DNA of 64,000 bases from an uncultured Pseudoteredinibacter sp. (GTDB lineage Bacteria > Pseudomonadota > Gammaproteobacteria > Pseudomonadales > Cellvibrionaceae): NCBI RefSeq assembly GCF_947502065.1, contig NZ_CANMYE010000003.1, forward strand, positions 372,001 to 436,000, given 5' to 3'. The position numbers were made by a program, and so were the translations under genes. Positions 17,788 to 28,900 of the stretch are shown here, in pieces; positions within the stretch are counted from its first letter, which is position 1, and each line of letters begins with the position of its first letter. A model generated the notes under the pieces. That model did not search any database. It saw nothing but the letters and a program-made list of their open reading frames with translations, and was not told where the DNA came from.

Positions 17788-20709
17788 ATGAGCCAATTGC
17801 CCCACCCGAGCTTTGAAATGATCCGCAGCGAAGCCGTGGATTCATTAAATATTGTTGTCCACGAATACCGCCACAAGGTCACTGGAGCCCAACATATTCA
17901 CATCGAAGCTGACAATAGTGAAAACGTATTTTTGGTGGCCTTGCGAACAGTTCCCGAAGATTCGACCGGTGTCGCCCATATACTTGAACACACGGCACTA
18001 TGTGGCAGTAAAAAGTACCCGGTACGCGATCCATTTTTCATGATGATTCGTCGCTCACTCAATACTTTTATGAACGCTTTTACCAGTTCAGATTGGACGG
18101 CCTACCCCTTTGCCAGTCAAAACCGCAAAGACTTCGACAATTTATTGGACGTTTATCTCGACGCGGTATTTTTCTCACGTCTAGACCCATTAGATTTCGC
18201 CCAAGAGGGCCATCGCCTTGAGTTCGAAGACACCCAAAACGACGATAGCGATTTGGTTTACAAAGGCGTAGTTTTTAATGAAATGAAAGGAGCGATGAGC
18301 TCTATTCCATCACAGCTGTGGCATACGCTCTGTGAAAAGTTATATCCAACCACCACCTATCATCATAATTCGGGTGGTGACCCAGCCAAAATTACCGAGC
18401 TTAGCTATGAAGAGCTGCAGGCCTTCTACCAAAGCCACTATCACCCAAGCAATGCCATTTTTATGACCTTTGGTGATATTCCAGCCCAAGAGCTCCAGGA
18501 AAAGTTTGAACAGCAAGCACTGAACCAGTTCAGCGCCCTCGACAAAACAATTTCGGTACCGCCTGAGCAACGCTACAACAGCCCGCAACACAGCCAGGCC
18601 AATTACCCCTTAGATGACCCGGAGGCCGATCTAAACGATAAAACTCATATCGTAATGAGCTGGCTGCTTGGCAAAAGTACCGATCTTGCAGCTACACTCG
18701 AAGCCCAATTACTATCGAGCCTATTGTTTGATAACAGTGCCTCTCCATTGCAGCAAGCTTTGGAAACTACTGATCTTGGCAGTGCGCCATCTCCGCTTTG
18801 TGGCCTCGATGATTCACAATTCGAACTGAGCTTCTGCTGTGGTATCGAAGGCAGTAACCCAGAACAAACTCAAGCCGTTGAAGATTTGGTATTGGGTGTT
18901 CTACGTCAGCTTGCCGAGCAAGGCCTTCCCCAGGAACAGGTTGAAGCTTCCTTGCATCAGCTAGAGTTGCAACAACGCGAGATCGGCGGTGATAGCTACC
19001 CTTATGGTTTACAGTTAATTTTAACGGGCCTTACTGCAGCCACCCATCGCGGCGATGTACTGGCCCTATTAAACCTTGAGCCAGCACTTGCAGAGCTTAG
19101 GGCAAAAGCTGAAAAAGCGGACTTCGTTCAAAACTTAGCGCGCCGCTTACTGCTGGATAATCAGCACCGGGTCACCCTGACCATGTCACCTGATCCACAG
19201 TTGGCACAGCAGGAGCTTGACGCTGAAAAACAGAAGTTGGCCGACATCAAAGCGCAGCTCAATGAAGAAGAAAAACAGGCGATTATTGATCAAAGCCTTG
19301 CCTTACTTGAGCGACAGAACCAACAGGACGATGCATCGATTCTACCGAAAGTAGGTATCGCTGATGTTCCTGATAGCAGCCAATACCCCGAGCCCATCAA
19401 AGGCGCTATTGGTGAGCTTCCCTACAACCGTTACGCCGCCGGCACCAATGGCTTGGTGTATCAGCAAATTATCATTCAGACTCCGCAGCTCGATGAAGAA
19501 TTGATTTCCCTGTTGCCCTATTACTGCATGGCGCTTACCGAACTAGGTGTCGGTGAGCTTGATTATTTGCAAAGCCAGATGAAGCAATCACAAATCGTCG
19601 GCTCAATGTCGGCATTTTCAAGCGTACGCGGTACAGTCAATGATAGCCAAGAGATAAATGCCTATATCACTTTGTCGGCAAAAGCTTTATCAAGAAACCA
19701 CAAAGCCCTCTGCGAGCTAATGCTAGACACCCTACAAAATGTTCGCTTTGATGAGCTTCAGCGCCTGCAAGAGTTGGTTGCGCACGCTCGGGCGCGTATG
19801 CAGCAAAGCATCACCGGAAACGGACATAGCTTGGCAATGACTGCCGCTAGCGCTGGGATTAGCCCGTGCGCTAATTTAACCCATCGTCTTACCGGTTTAG
19901 CTGGTATTCAAGCAATTAAAAACTTGGATGATAGCTTTGCCGACGAAGCGGCCTTGAAACAATTTGCCGCCCGCTTACAAACTATTCATAAAAAAGTTCT
20001 CGCTTCAAGCAAGCAATACCTACTGGTCAGCGATAAAGATTCTTTGCCTGCACTCAGCGATAATTTACAAGCGCTATGGCCAAAACATGAGGAAGCGCAA
20101 AACAGCTCGCTATCTCTTACTAAACAGGATTCACGTATTCAGCAAGCTTGGACGACCAACACCCAAGTTAACTTCTGCGCCAAAGCCTATCCAACCGTAG
20201 CTTCCGGCCACCAAGATGCAGCAGCACTTTCGGTGCTAGGCGGCTTCTTACGAAATGGTTTTTTGCATAGAGCCATCCGCGAACAAGGTGGTGCCTACGG
20301 CGGTGGTGCGAGCCAAGATAACAATATTGCATCGTTTAGGTTTTATTCGTATCGCGATCCGCGTTTTAATGAAACACTGGATGATTTTGACAAGGCACTC
20401 GACTGGCTAGCCAATACTGAACACGATGAGCAAGCCTTAGAAGAAGCCATTCTTGGTGTGATAAGCGCCATTGACAAGCCAAGCTCCCCTGCAGGCGAAG
20501 CCAAACAGGATTTTCATGCTCGCTTACATGGTCGCAGCCCCGAAGTTCGTGAAGATTTTAGACAGCGCATACTGAAAGTAACGATTGCAGATTTGCAACG
20601 TGTAGCGCAAAGCTATTTAACACCGGAACGTGCTTCTACCGTCGTCATCTGCCCACCAGCAGGCGAAGAAGCTGCCACTCAGCTTGGCTTAGAAATTATC
20701 AATCTTTAG
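17788..20709 (+). CDS. M16C zinc metallopeptidase, PreP-like
   Basis: This 973-residue protein has the size of the presequence-protease class. The inverted zinc motif is H64-x-x-E67-H68 in GVAHILEHTALCGSKKYPV, with the distal ligand E165 in VVFNEMKGAM. The C-terminal half carries the conserved substrate-binding R/Y region (GGAYGGGASQDNN and FRFYSYRDPR). It has no signal peptide, so it is probably cytoplasmic and degrades peptides. Downstream is a hairpin at 20732-20750. Confidence 0.93.
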   Translation: MSQLPHPSFEMIRSEAVDSLNIVVHEYRHKVTGAQHIHIEADNSENVFLVALRTVPEDSTGVAHILEHTALCGSKKYPVRDPFFMMIRRSLNTFMNAFTSSDWTAYPFASQNRKDFDNLLDVYLDAVFFSRLDPLDFAQEGHRLEFEDTQNDDSDLVYKGVVFNEMKGAMSSIPSQLWHTLCEKLYPTTTYHHNSGGDPAKITELSYEELQAFYQSHYHPSNAIFMTFGDIPAQELQEKFEQQALNQFSALDKTISVPPEQRYNSPQHSQANYPLDDPEADLNDKTHIVMSWLLGKSTDLAATLEAQLLSSLLFDNSASPLQQALETTDLGSAPSPLCGLDDSQFELSFCCGIEGSNPEQTQAVEDLVLGVLRQLAEQGLPQEQVEASLHQLELQQREIGGDSYPYGLQLILTGLTAATHRGDVLALLNLEPALAELRAKAEKADFVQNLARRLLLDNQHRVTLTMSPDPQLAQQELDAEKQKLADIKAQLNEEEKQAIIDQSLALLERQNQQDDASILPKVGIADVPDSSQYPEPIKGAIGELPYNRYAAGTNGLVYQQIIIQTPQLDEELISLLPYYCMALTELGVGELDYLQSQMKQSQIVGSMSAFSSVRGTVNDSQEINAYITLSAKALSRNHKALCELMLDTLQNVRFDELQRLQELVAHARARMQQSITGNGHSLAMTAASAGISPCANLTHRLTGLAGIQAIKNLDDSFADEAALKQFAARLQTIHKKVLASSKQYLLVSDKDSLPALSDNLQALWPKHEEAQNSSLSLTKQDSRIQQAWTTNTQVNFCAKAYPTVASGHQDAAALSVLGGFLRNGFLHRAIREQGGAYGGGASQDNNIASFRFYSYRDPRFNETLDDFDKALDWLANTEHDEQALEEAILGVISAIDKPSSPAGEAKQDFHARLHGRSPEVREDFRQRILKVTIADLQRVAQSYLTPERASTVVICPPAGEEAATQLGLEIINL

Positions 20710-20731
20710 TAAACAACTAATTAATAACAAT

Positions 20732-20750
20732 GCGCCCGCCTAGCGGGCGC
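20732..20750 (+). terminator. Strong hairpin after M16C gene
   Basis: GCGCCCGC and GCGGGCGC pair perfectly over 8 bp with a 3-nt loop, 22 nt after the peptidase stop. No U-run follows, so it may stabilise the 3' end rather than terminate on its own. It also argues against a thioesterase start at 20730, which would lie in this hairpin. Confidence 0.5.
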
Positions 20751-20786
20751 AAGCTCACCATAAAGCATTTAGCAGTAGGAATCCCA

Positions 20787-21176
20787 ATGTTCATTCACCA
20801 ACTAGAGCCGCGTTTTGCCGAAACTGATGCGCTCGGCCACATCAGCAACACGATTTTCCCAATATGGTTTGAAGATGCTCGCACGCCAGTGTTTAAAATT
20901 TTCAACCCCAAAATGGATGTACATAATTGGACCTTGATTTTAGCAAGGCAAGAAATTGACCATACGGCGCAGACCTTTATCGGAAAGAGTGTGAGTATTC
21001 AAACGGGTCTAGGTAAAATCGGAAATTCTTCATTTGAAGTTATTCAAACTGCAGAGCAAGATGGCCAAGTTGTAGCCAAGGGCAAAGCCGTTCTGGTGCA
21101 TTTTGACTACGAACTTCAAAAGGCTAGCCCGATCCCTGATGATATCAGAGCGCAGCTTGAAGCCCATAAAATCTAA
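20787..21176 (+). CDS. Hotdog-fold acyl-CoA thioesterase (4HBT family)
   Basis: The product is 129 residues from the ATG at 20787, supported by TAGGAA 6 nt upstream; an earlier in-frame ATG at 20730 begins inside a hairpin and adds no conserved sequence. The motif RFAETDALGHISNTIFPIWFE is the YbgC/FadM-type hotdog signature, with a catalytic acid (D in ETDALGH) and helix. It probably hydrolyses acyl-CoA esters; the substrate is not predictable. A long bidirectional terminator follows at 21194-21240. Confidence 0.85.
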   Translation: MFIHQLEPRFAETDALGHISNTIFPIWFEDARTPVFKIFNPKMDVHNWTLILARQEIDHTAQTFIGKSVSIQTGLGKIGNSSFEVIQTAEQDGQVVAKGKAVLVHFDYELQKASPIPDDIRAQLEAHKI

Positions 21177-21193
21177 TCGCGAATTGCATAGAT

Positions 21194-21240
21194 TTAGAAC
21201 AAAAAAATAGCTGCCAATGGCAGCTATTTTTTTGTTCTAA
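21194..21240. terminator. Bidirectional terminator with perfect 23-bp arms
   Basis: Arms 21194-21216 and 21218-21240 are perfectly complementary around one central base. The inner GC core is TAGCTGCCA/TGGCAGCTA, flanked by A7 and T7 runs, so an intrinsic terminator forms in both directions. It separates the convergent thioesterase gene from the kinase-like gene. Confidence 0.92.
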
Positions 21241-21249
21241 GCCGTTTCT

Positions 21250-21930
21250 TTACGGTAAGCGCACCTGGAATAGACCACCACCATAGGCCCCGCCATTAGC
21301 AATACTCAAACTACCACAATCACTCTGTTTAGTATGAAGCTCTGCAACTCTTCGGCTGCAGAAAAAGTCCAACTGTGTACTATTAAACTGTTCAGGTAAT
21401 TTTTCCAAACGAGCCTGCTCCAACATAAACTGCGGATAGCCATTGCCGTCATCTGAAATAGAAATAAGCAGCTGCCCATCATCTTCTATTGCAGATAATT
21501 TGATACGGCCTTGACTATAACGTGCGCAGTTCACCAGTGTTTTGTAGATTAACGAGGCGATTAGCTCACTGTCAAAATACCAGTTAAAATCTTCATCACA
21601 TTCAAGCTCCACCTCAACACCACGAATCTGTAAGAGCGAATCGCAATTGGCCAACTGTTCTTGCAAGATATCAATAAGGTAGTGCTCATCAATCTGAGGA
21701 ACTAGATCATTCTTAGATAACTTATGGAATAGCTGTAGCTGAAATATTTCAGTATTTAATCTAGCCGCTTCGTAATGCAAGGTGGCATGGGTTTGCTTTT
21801 GAGTATCGTCAAGGTTTTCCTGCAGATCAGTAATCACATCAAGCGAGCTAAGCAGCATGCTCAAGGAGCTTTTCATATCCTGCACACTGGCCGCTAAAAC
21901 CTGAGGAAAACTAATATTATCATTGCTCAT
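21250..21930 (-). CDS. Histidine-kinase-like ATPase lacking a phospho-acceptor histidine
   Basis: The product is 226 residues from the ATG ending at 21930, which has AGGA 8 nt upstream; a longer GTG start at 21948 is possible. The N-terminal helix pair resembles HisKA (LAASVQDMKSSLSMLLSSLD), but where the phospho-acceptor His is expected there is Q-D. The HATPase domain is recognisable by the N-box NCARYS, G1 DDGNGYP and G2 GGAYGGGLFQVRL. There is no sensor domain or membrane segment. It lies 38 nt downstream of the REC-TPR gene and is probably co-transcribed with it. It may act as an accessory ATPase or scaffold rather than a kinase. Confidence 0.78.
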   Translation of the reverse strand: MSNDNISFPQVLAASVQDMKSSLSMLLSSLDVITDLQENLDDTQKQTHATLHYEAARLNTEIFQLQLFHKLSKNDLVPQIDEHYLIDILQEQLANCDSLLQIRGVEVELECDEDFNWYFDSELIASLIYKTLVNCARYSQGRIKLSAIEDDGQLLISISDDGNGYPQFMLEQARLEKLPEQFNSTQLDFFCSRRVAELHTKQSDCGSLSIANGGAYGGGLFQVRLP

Positions 21931-21967
21931 GTGTAGATCCTGTATCACAGTGGGCCCTTATACTGTC

Positions 21968-23617
21968 TTATTCAAATGAAGCCCGATGGCTACCCTGACT
22001 GATTGAACGGCAAATATCACGTAACTGCCTGAAACGTTCATATTGTGGGTTATCCATAGCTATTCTAGACTCCGCAGCTTGCAATACTTTTTCGCAGTGC
22101 TGCATTCTTTCTGTGCTAAACCCAAAGGCCTTGATATGCCCTGTATAGGCCTGCACCAAGTTGAGCATAATGCCTACATGATTTGGGAATAGCTGGCGCG
22201 CCTGTACAAAGCAATTAATTGCATCTTCGTAAAGGTGATTCTTATAGAAGCTAATTCCCTCACGGTTAATATCTTTAACTTTTGCTCGGTTTTCTTCACT
22301 AAGCGGTTCGTCCAGAAGCACATCCAGTTTCTCTAAAGCCTTTTGGTCTTTTTCGTAGAGTCTTACCAGCTCATTGAGACACTGTTTGGCGCGAGTGTTT
22401 TCACCTAAATCAAATAAGGCATATACTCGATCCAATTCAGTTTCAAACTCTTGCCTGCGACCATCAGCCCCCATATAGCCTTCGGTTTGGCTAAGCACTT
22501 CCTTGGCCTTTTTAGTATTGCCCTGGGCTAGGTATATACGAGACTCAATCAAACCCGTTTGCAGCTTCTCGTCTTCACTCAGCTCAAAACGTCGATCCAG
22601 ACTTTCAAGGTTGATCAAGGCATCACGCAAGTAATCTCGTCCATCGTCGTGATCCTCTTGGGACATAGCTGCGGCAGTGCGACCAAACTGCAAATGGTGC
22701 TCTACGTCATCGTTGCAGGAATTAGTCCCTAGGCGAACCGTTTTTCTAAATGCCCCAGCCGCCACAGCGGAATCATTATTCTTTAATGATACATATGCCA
22801 GCTCTCTATTGCGCCGAAGCGATAAAGGAGAGACTTTCACAGCCTTTTGCAACAGCTGCTGCAGGCCTATACTGTCTCCTTTGCGCTCATAGTCAGCAAT
22901 CAAAGTATCATAGGCCATCATGCACAAAGGGTTTTCTAGGATAATCTCGCGAAGCATCTTAGTAGACACATCCCAGAGACCTTGGCACTGCTTTACCTTG
23001 GCCAATCCCACAGCTGCCCAATCAACCCTACGTGCTTCTAGAACACCTTCATAAAGCAGCTCTGCCAAGGTATAGTTTTCAGTATCTATATATAGCTGGC
23101 CCAGCAGCTTTTGGCAGGCAGTGGTATATCGGCTACCGGCATCAATCAGCTCCTGAAGATGGGATATAGCGGCTTCATGATTACTTTCGTCCAGTGCTCT
23201 TAAGGCCGGCATCAGAGCATCTCGCTGCAGCAACATGCGCTCTAGTCGCTGTTGCAGAGCCTTCCCATTAATCGGTTTAGTAAAGTAACCATGGGGCTCA
23301 AATTCATTCGCTGCAAGCACCACACTGCGGCTGGATTCTGCCGAGACAAAGGCAAATAAACTCGTTTTTGGCAACAGCTTTTCCTGCATGAGCTCTTCCA
23401 AAACTTGCTGGCCGTTTTTACCTTGGCCCAAGCTGAAATCACATAAGATCACGTCATAACGCCGTGATTTACAGGCCCTCACAGCCTGGGTGCCATTGAC
23501 AGCCATATCGACAGCAGCAACCCCGAGGGATTGCATTAATTTAGCTACAGTTACCCTAAAGTTATCGAAGTCATCGACAACTAACATCCTTAAGGAACCA
23601 TAATTGGGGTAGGACAT
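21968..23617 (-). CDS. Response regulator with REC domain and TPR-like repeats
   Basis: This is a 549-residue protein. The REC domain covers residues 9-125, with acidic pocket D15-D16, phospho-acceptor D60 (ILCDFSLG), S92 and K114 (GYFTKPI). Residues about 140-540 are TPR-like helical repeats (for example QLYIDTENYTLAELLYEGVL and EGISFYKNHLYEDAINCFVQ). No DNA-binding or enzymatic output is present, so signalling is presumably by protein contact, as in VieB-type REC-TPR proteins. The next gene encodes a degenerate kinase-like ATPase, a likely partner. Confidence 0.88.
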   Translation of the reverse strand: MSYPNYGSLRMLVVDDFDNFRVTVAKLMQSLGVAAVDMAVNGTQAVRACKSRRYDVILCDFSLGQGKNGQQVLEELMQEKLLPKTSLFAFVSAESSRSVVLAANEFEPHGYFTKPINGKALQQRLERMLLQRDALMPALRALDESNHEAAISHLQELIDAGSRYTTACQKLLGQLYIDTENYTLAELLYEGVLEARRVDWAAVGLAKVKQCQGLWDVSTKMLREIILENPLCMMAYDTLIADYERKGDSIGLQQLLQKAVKVSPLSLRRNRELAYVSLKNNDSAVAAGAFRKTVRLGTNSCNDDVEHHLQFGRTAAAMSQEDHDDGRDYLRDALINLESLDRRFELSEDEKLQTGLIESRIYLAQGNTKKAKEVLSQTEGYMGADGRRQEFETELDRVYALFDLGENTRAKQCLNELVRLYEKDQKALEKLDVLLDEPLSEENRAKVKDINREGISFYKNHLYEDAINCFVQARQLFPNHVGIMLNLVQAYTGHIKAFGFSTERMQHCEKVLQAAESRIAMDNPQYERFRQLRDICRSISQGSHRASFE

Positions 23618-23816
23618 AGATGATTAACTCTAAAATCAGCAAACACTATCCGCGAGAAGCGGCTGCTTTTGTATTTTTCTATCTATTGTTATAGCACTTT
23701 TACGGAATTCTGCTTTTACATTTGTCACTTGCTTAAGGCACCGCTAAAATCTCGCCCTCAATGTATCGGCCACTTACGACTAAACTGCAGCTTGGCCATC
23801 AAAAAAGGTAAATTAG

Positions 23817-24584
23817 GTGTCAGATCAGCCAAAATCCCCTACTACCCTTATAGATAGCGGGCTAAGCGATCAAATTTTCGCCGAGCCATTGGCCAATATC
23901 GCGGGTTTCACGTTCGATAAAAAGGTCGTAGATGTCTTTCCGGACATGATCAAACGGTCTGTACCAGGATATGCCACCACCATCAGCATGATTGGTGACC
24001 TTGCCCAGCGATACGCGCAAAGCAATAGCTTTTGCTATGACCTAGGCTGCTCTTTGGGAGCCGCTACGCTAGCTATGCGCCATCATATTCGTGCCAGCAA
24101 CTGTGAAATCATCGCGATTGATAATTCTGAAGCGATGATAGATCGCTGTCGTCAGGTCATGGCAGCCGATAGCAGCGAGCTAGCGGTGGACCTGCGCTGT
24201 CAAGATTTACAAGATTGCCAAATAGAAAAGGCATCTGTGGTGGTGCTTAACTTCACCCTGCAGTTTATCCCTAAGCAAGAGCGCAGCCAGTTAATTCGAA
24301 ATATCTATCAAGGCTTGTTGCCCGGTGGGGTTTTGATTCTTTCAGAAAAAGTGCAGTTCGAAAACCCTGCCCACCAAGAGCTGATGGTCGAGCTGCACCA
24401 TAATTTCAAACGTGCCAACGGCTACAGCGATCTCGAAATCGCTCAAAAGCGCAGTGCCATAGAAAACGTGCTAATTCCAGAAACTCTCGATGAGCACAAA
24501 GAACGATTAAGCGAAGCCGGCTTTAGCAGTGCTGATGTGTGGTTTCAATGTTTTAACTTTGCCTCTTTAATAGCCATTAAATGA
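23817..24584 (+). CDS. cmoA: CmoA, carboxy-S-adenosylmethionine synthase
   Basis: The product is 255 residues from a GTG start at 23817, preceded by AAGG. Class I methyltransferase motifs are [14 protein letters not shown] (motif I) and [14 protein letters not shown], followed by [11 protein letters not shown] and [11 protein letters not shown], matching CmoA. The enzyme makes carboxy-SAM from SAM and prephenate for cmo5U34 tRNA modification. The TGA stop overlaps the ATG of cmoB (ATGA). Confidence 0.95.
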   Translation: MSDQPKSPTTLIDSGLSDQIFAEPLANIAGFTFDKKVVDVFPDMIKRSVPGYATTISMIGDLAQRYAQSNSFCYDLGCSLGAATLAMRHHIRASNCEIIAIDNSEAMIDRCRQVMAADSSELAVDLRCQDLQDCQIEKASVVVLNFTLQFIPKQERSQLIRNIYQGLLPGGVLILSEKVQFENPAHQELMVELHHNFKRANGYSDLEIAQKRSAIENVLIPETLDEHKERLSEAGFSSADVWFQCFNFASLIAIK

Positions 24585-25552
24585 TTGAGTATTACCAAGA
24601 CCTACTAGACAGTATAGATTCAGGCCCGCTAGAAAAATGGGCCAAAATTATGCCAGAGCAGATTTCAGCTCACCTCAATGAAAAACGCTACGGGGATTTA
24701 CCTAAGTGGCAAGCCGCCATGGCCGCCATGCCGACAATCAAGGCCAAGCACCTGGACTTCAAAGATAAAGTTCACATTGGGCATAGCAGCGAAATCGACC
24801 ATGCCACACAAGCCCTTATAGAGCAGCAATTAAGGGCACTAATTCCCTGGCGTAAAGGGCCTTATCAAGTTTTTGATAGCTTTATCAATACCGAGTGGCG
24901 TTCGGACTGGAAGTGGGATCGCGTATTGCCCCACCTTGCACCTTTGCGCAACAGAACCGTTCTGGATGTAGGTTGTGGCAATGGCTACCATTGCTGGAGA
25001 ATGTTTGGAGAAGGTGCAAAACAAGTAATAGGAATTGATCCGTCACCACGTTTTGTAGTTCAGTTTTATATGCTAAAGCAACTGATTGGAAAAGCACCAG
25101 TTGACCTCTTACCGATTGGAATCGAAGAGCTTCCCGCTAATCTGCAGGCTTTTGATACAACATTCAGTATGGGTGTTCTTTATCATCGGCGCTCCCCAAT
25201 GGATCATTTGCGTGAGTTAAAATCGACTTTAAAGCCAGGCGGCCAACTGGTCCTAGAAACATTGGTAATTGAAGGGAAATTAGGCGATTGCCTAGTTCCC
25301 GAAGATCGTTATGCAATGATGAATAATGTGTGGTTTTTACCCAGTTCAGAAACTCTACTAAGTTGGATGCGAAAGTGTGGTTTTAAAAACCCTCGGGTTG
25401 TCGATGAAAATACAACAAGCTGTGAGGAGCAACGCAGCACCGACTGGATGCTGTTTCATTCACTTAATGAATTCCTTCACCCTCAGGACAAAAGTAAAAC
25501 TGCCGAAGGACACCCCGCACCTAGAAGAGCTGTTTTTATTGCTGAGATTTAA
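24581..25552 (+). CDS. cmoB: CmoB, tRNA U34 carboxymethyltransferase
   Basis: The 323 residues match the family length. The N-terminal region has KWAKIMPEQ and [29 protein letters not shown] stretches, the latter a CmoB hallmark, followed by a methyltransferase fold ([28 protein letters not shown]). It transfers the carboxymethyl group from Cx-SAM to 5-hydroxyuridine at tRNA position 34. It overlaps cmoA by 4 nt. Confidence 0.96.
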   Translation: MIEYYQDLLDSIDSGPLEKWAKIMPEQISAHLNEKRYGDLPKWQAAMAAMPTIKAKHLDFKDKVHIGHSSEIDHATQALIEQQLRALIPWRKGPYQVFDSFINTEWRSDWKWDRVLPHLAPLRNRTVLDVGCGNGYHCWRMFGEGAKQVIGIDPSPRFVVQFYMLKQLIGKAPVDLLPIGIEELPANLQAFDTTFSMGVLYHRRSPMDHLRELKSTLKPGGQLVLETLVIEGKLGDCLVPEDRYAMMNNVWFLPSSETLLSWMRKCGFKNPRVVDENTTSCEEQRSTDWMLFHSLNEFLHPQDKSKTAEGHPAPRRAVFIAEI

Positions 25553-25951
25553 ATTACCGGGATTTAAGAGGCCGCTCTCGAATAGGTAAATCACCATCTT
25601 TTTCTAACATGCCCAAGCAACAATCTTTAAGTGCCGAGGTGGTTTTCACTAGGCACTTATTATGCTGACTAATCACAATTAAGCAGCAAACCATGACATA
25701 AACAGCAGCAGCCTCTTTCAAGTACCTTTGCCCTTATTCATTCACCCCTAACTTCCTTGCCAAACCTCAGCCCCCAGCCCTAAAACTAAAGAACCAGGCG
25801 TTACTACCACCTGTTAAATTAGCTAGTTCTGATTGCGTATTTTCCAGCAAAAAACTAGATCTTTATCACAGTTTTTATAATATCACCTTGCTCAACAGTA
25901 CTTTTAAAATCATCGAATGCGATTCAGTTTTACGCCAAGCAGAGAATTGAC
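25553..25951 (+). other. Intergenic region between cmoB and the Ig-repeat gene
   Basis: This 399-bp, AT-rich stretch contains a probable cmoB terminator (25629-25658) and must contain the promoter for the gene at 25952. I see no further gene, RNA or repeat. Confidence 0.4.
25629..25658 (+). terminator. Hairpin downstream of cmoB
   Basis: AAGTGCC (25629-25635) pairs with GGCACTT (25652-25658), with an inner GTG/CAC extension across the loop. It is followed by ATTATG, so the U-tract is weak. Confidence 0.5.
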
Positions 25952-28900
25952 ATGGCCAATATCACAAACATCTCAGACAACTACGGCTCAATCCAAGGAC
26001 AAATAAGTCAGGGAAGTGTCACTGACGATAAATCTCTTCAGCTAAATGGCACAGCCCAAGCTGGGCAGAAAATAAATGTTTACAAAGATGGGCAGCTCCT
26101 TGGCACCACCACGGCAAACAATAACGGGGTATGGAAGTTTGTCACCAATGGCATGAATGAAGGTGATGCGTCATTTACTGTTACTACGATAAACAGTAAC
26201 GGTGTAGAGTCTAGCCAAAGTAATTCTTTCGATGTGATTATTGATCGTAGTGTGAGCGTAACAAGCAATGTGAACCTGAGTAGTAACAATCAGTCATTAT
26301 CGAGTGGCCAATCCATAGATAATGGTAAAGTCCAGCTACAAGGGAATGCAGAAGCCAATGCTACTGTCGAGATTATCGACGGCAATAACGTCATTGCTAC
26401 AGTAACTGCAAATGAAAATGGCAATTGGTCAGTCGAGCTTGACTTAAGCAGTGGGGATCACGAAATTTCCACCAAGGTAACAGACATTGCGGGTAATACA
26501 AGCGCCATAGAAAATATAGCCACCCTAGAAGTTCTTGCCTCACAACAAGCTCAAACAGCGGCTAATAGCCGAGCGTTTAACCCTGCTAATAATGTACCGG
26601 AAGTCGTTCTACCGCCAGGCACCCGTATAGTCGACGATGGTTTCAGAAATGACAGCACCCCAATTATACAAGGTACAACCGAACCCGGCGCTGAAGTTAC
26701 CATGACAGTACAGGGGCAAACCTACGGCCCCGTAACTGCAGACAGCAACGGGGTTTGGACAATTCCTGTAACCGTTCCATTACCCGAAGGGGAATCAATA
26801 TTTGCAGCCAAGGCCAGTAATAATGCCGGAGATGCCTACATTGGATATCGCATAATTATCGATACAGAAGCTCCCGATAGCCCAGTGATTGTAGATGCAG
26901 AAGATAACGTTGGCATGATTCAGGATGATCTGCAGCATAAGGATCATACTGATGATGATACCCCTAGGCTACGCGGCACCGGTGAAATAGGAAGCACCAT
27001 TGCAATATATAACGCTGGCCAGTTTTTTGGATTCTCGAAAGTTCTCGATGATGGTAACGGCAACGGTGTTTGGTCCTATAACCCAACTGTCGCTTTACTT
27101 GAAGGTGAACACACATTCACAGCTTACTCGATTGATATGGCCGGAAACTTAAGCCAGGAAAGCAATAAATTTGAAATCACCGTAGACCGTTCTGTTGAGG
27201 CACCTGAAATTACCCATTTAACGGACAATGTGGGCGCGACAAAAGGCAAAGTAAATCACCAAGAAGAGACCGATGATGTTAACCCTACAATTGTAGGTAC
27301 CGCCGAGGCCTTTGCAAAAGTAACAGTATGGGTCGATGGTAAGAAAATTGGTGAGACTACCGCCAATAAGAAAGGCAAGTGGTCGATTGAAACCACCAAT
27401 GACCTCAAAGAAGGTTCTCATAATATCAAAGCGTCTCAAACAGATATTGCCGGTAATGAAAGCGGAAAGTCTGATAAGTTTCAATTTGATGTCGTATTAA
27501 ACACTGCCCCGACTGCGGTAGACGACAGCTTTAATGTTACTGGGCCAAGCAACCTAAATGTTCTTAAAAATGATAGCGATCCTGATGGCGACCCGCTCAC
27601 AATCAGTAAAATTGAAAGTGGCCCGTCATATGGCACCGTTACCATTACCAGCGCTGGCAATTTACTTTACACCCCCGACATTAATCTTAGCTATGCGGTA
27701 AATGATCAGATCACCTACAGCATAAGCGATGGCCGAGGAGGTACTTCTACGGCCACGGTCAACCTTGCAGTCACCCCTCAATTACCAACACCAACAATTG
27801 ATCTTGCAGCTTCAAGTGATAGCGGGTGGTATTCTTGGGACAATATAACCAATGACACAACTCCCACACTACAAGGCACTGCGCGCGCGAACTCCACAAT
27901 CTCATTATTCCGAGATGGCGCTAAAATAGCCGATGTTCGAGTGGATGGTAATGGTAGATGGGAATTTGATGTGCCATATACATATCACGGTACTCATAAA
28001 TTTCATGTTACCAGCAACGGATTTGGCTTAAGCAGAAAATCTAGCAACTTATCTGTAGATATAGATACCTATGTAGACGGCTATTACACTCCTGCAGCTC
28101 CGGGTACAGGCTACGGTGTATTGACCCTCAACAATTGGGGGATCCCAATCACGGCAAATGAAACCGTTAGATATCATTTAACAGGCTCTGACGACGTCAA
28201 AGGCACACTGTATGGCAACGGTGGTGTAACCTCAGGCTATGACCTATCACCTAATCAAGCTTGGGGAACCTTTGCCTATGTTTATGTAAATCTAGAAGAC
28301 CGGGCAGGTAATCAATATAACGGTGTAATGCCTATTCGTTACGGTACTGCTCCACCACCACCACCAAGACATTATGATCCGATAGCAGCATTGGAAGACG
28401 GTGGTTATATTGTGAGCTTCGCTTTGCAATCAAACATAGAAGGTAATGGCTTTGATATTTATGCTCAGAGGTACGATTCAAACGGGGCTGAAGTTGGCAG
28501 TGCATTTGCCGTAAACCAGGAACTTGTAGGCGATCAAACCCACTCTGATGTTATCGGTTTGGACGACGGCGGATTCGTACTCACCTGGCAATCAGAAAAC
28601 CAAGATGGTGACAAGCTGGGTATCTATGCTCGAAAATACAATGCTGAAGGCATAGCGGTTAGCGATGAAATTCTTATCAATGATTTTACAAATAACAATC
28701 AGTCCTTAGCCGAAATTACAGCAATCGAAGGCGGTGGCTTTGCCATTACCTGGATGAGTGACGGTCAAGATGGCAGCGGGCTGGGCATCTTCATGAAGAT
28801 TTATGATGACCAAGGCAACGCTATTACCAGCGACATCCAAGTCGCAGACAGTAGCTTTTCTCACCAAGCAAACCCCTCTATTTCTAGCCTAAACAATGGA

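Noticed and set aside
20730..20786. Longer N-terminus of the thioesterase
   Set aside because: The start would be inside a perfect terminator-like hairpin and the added residues are not conserved-looking; 20787 has a better ribosome-binding site.
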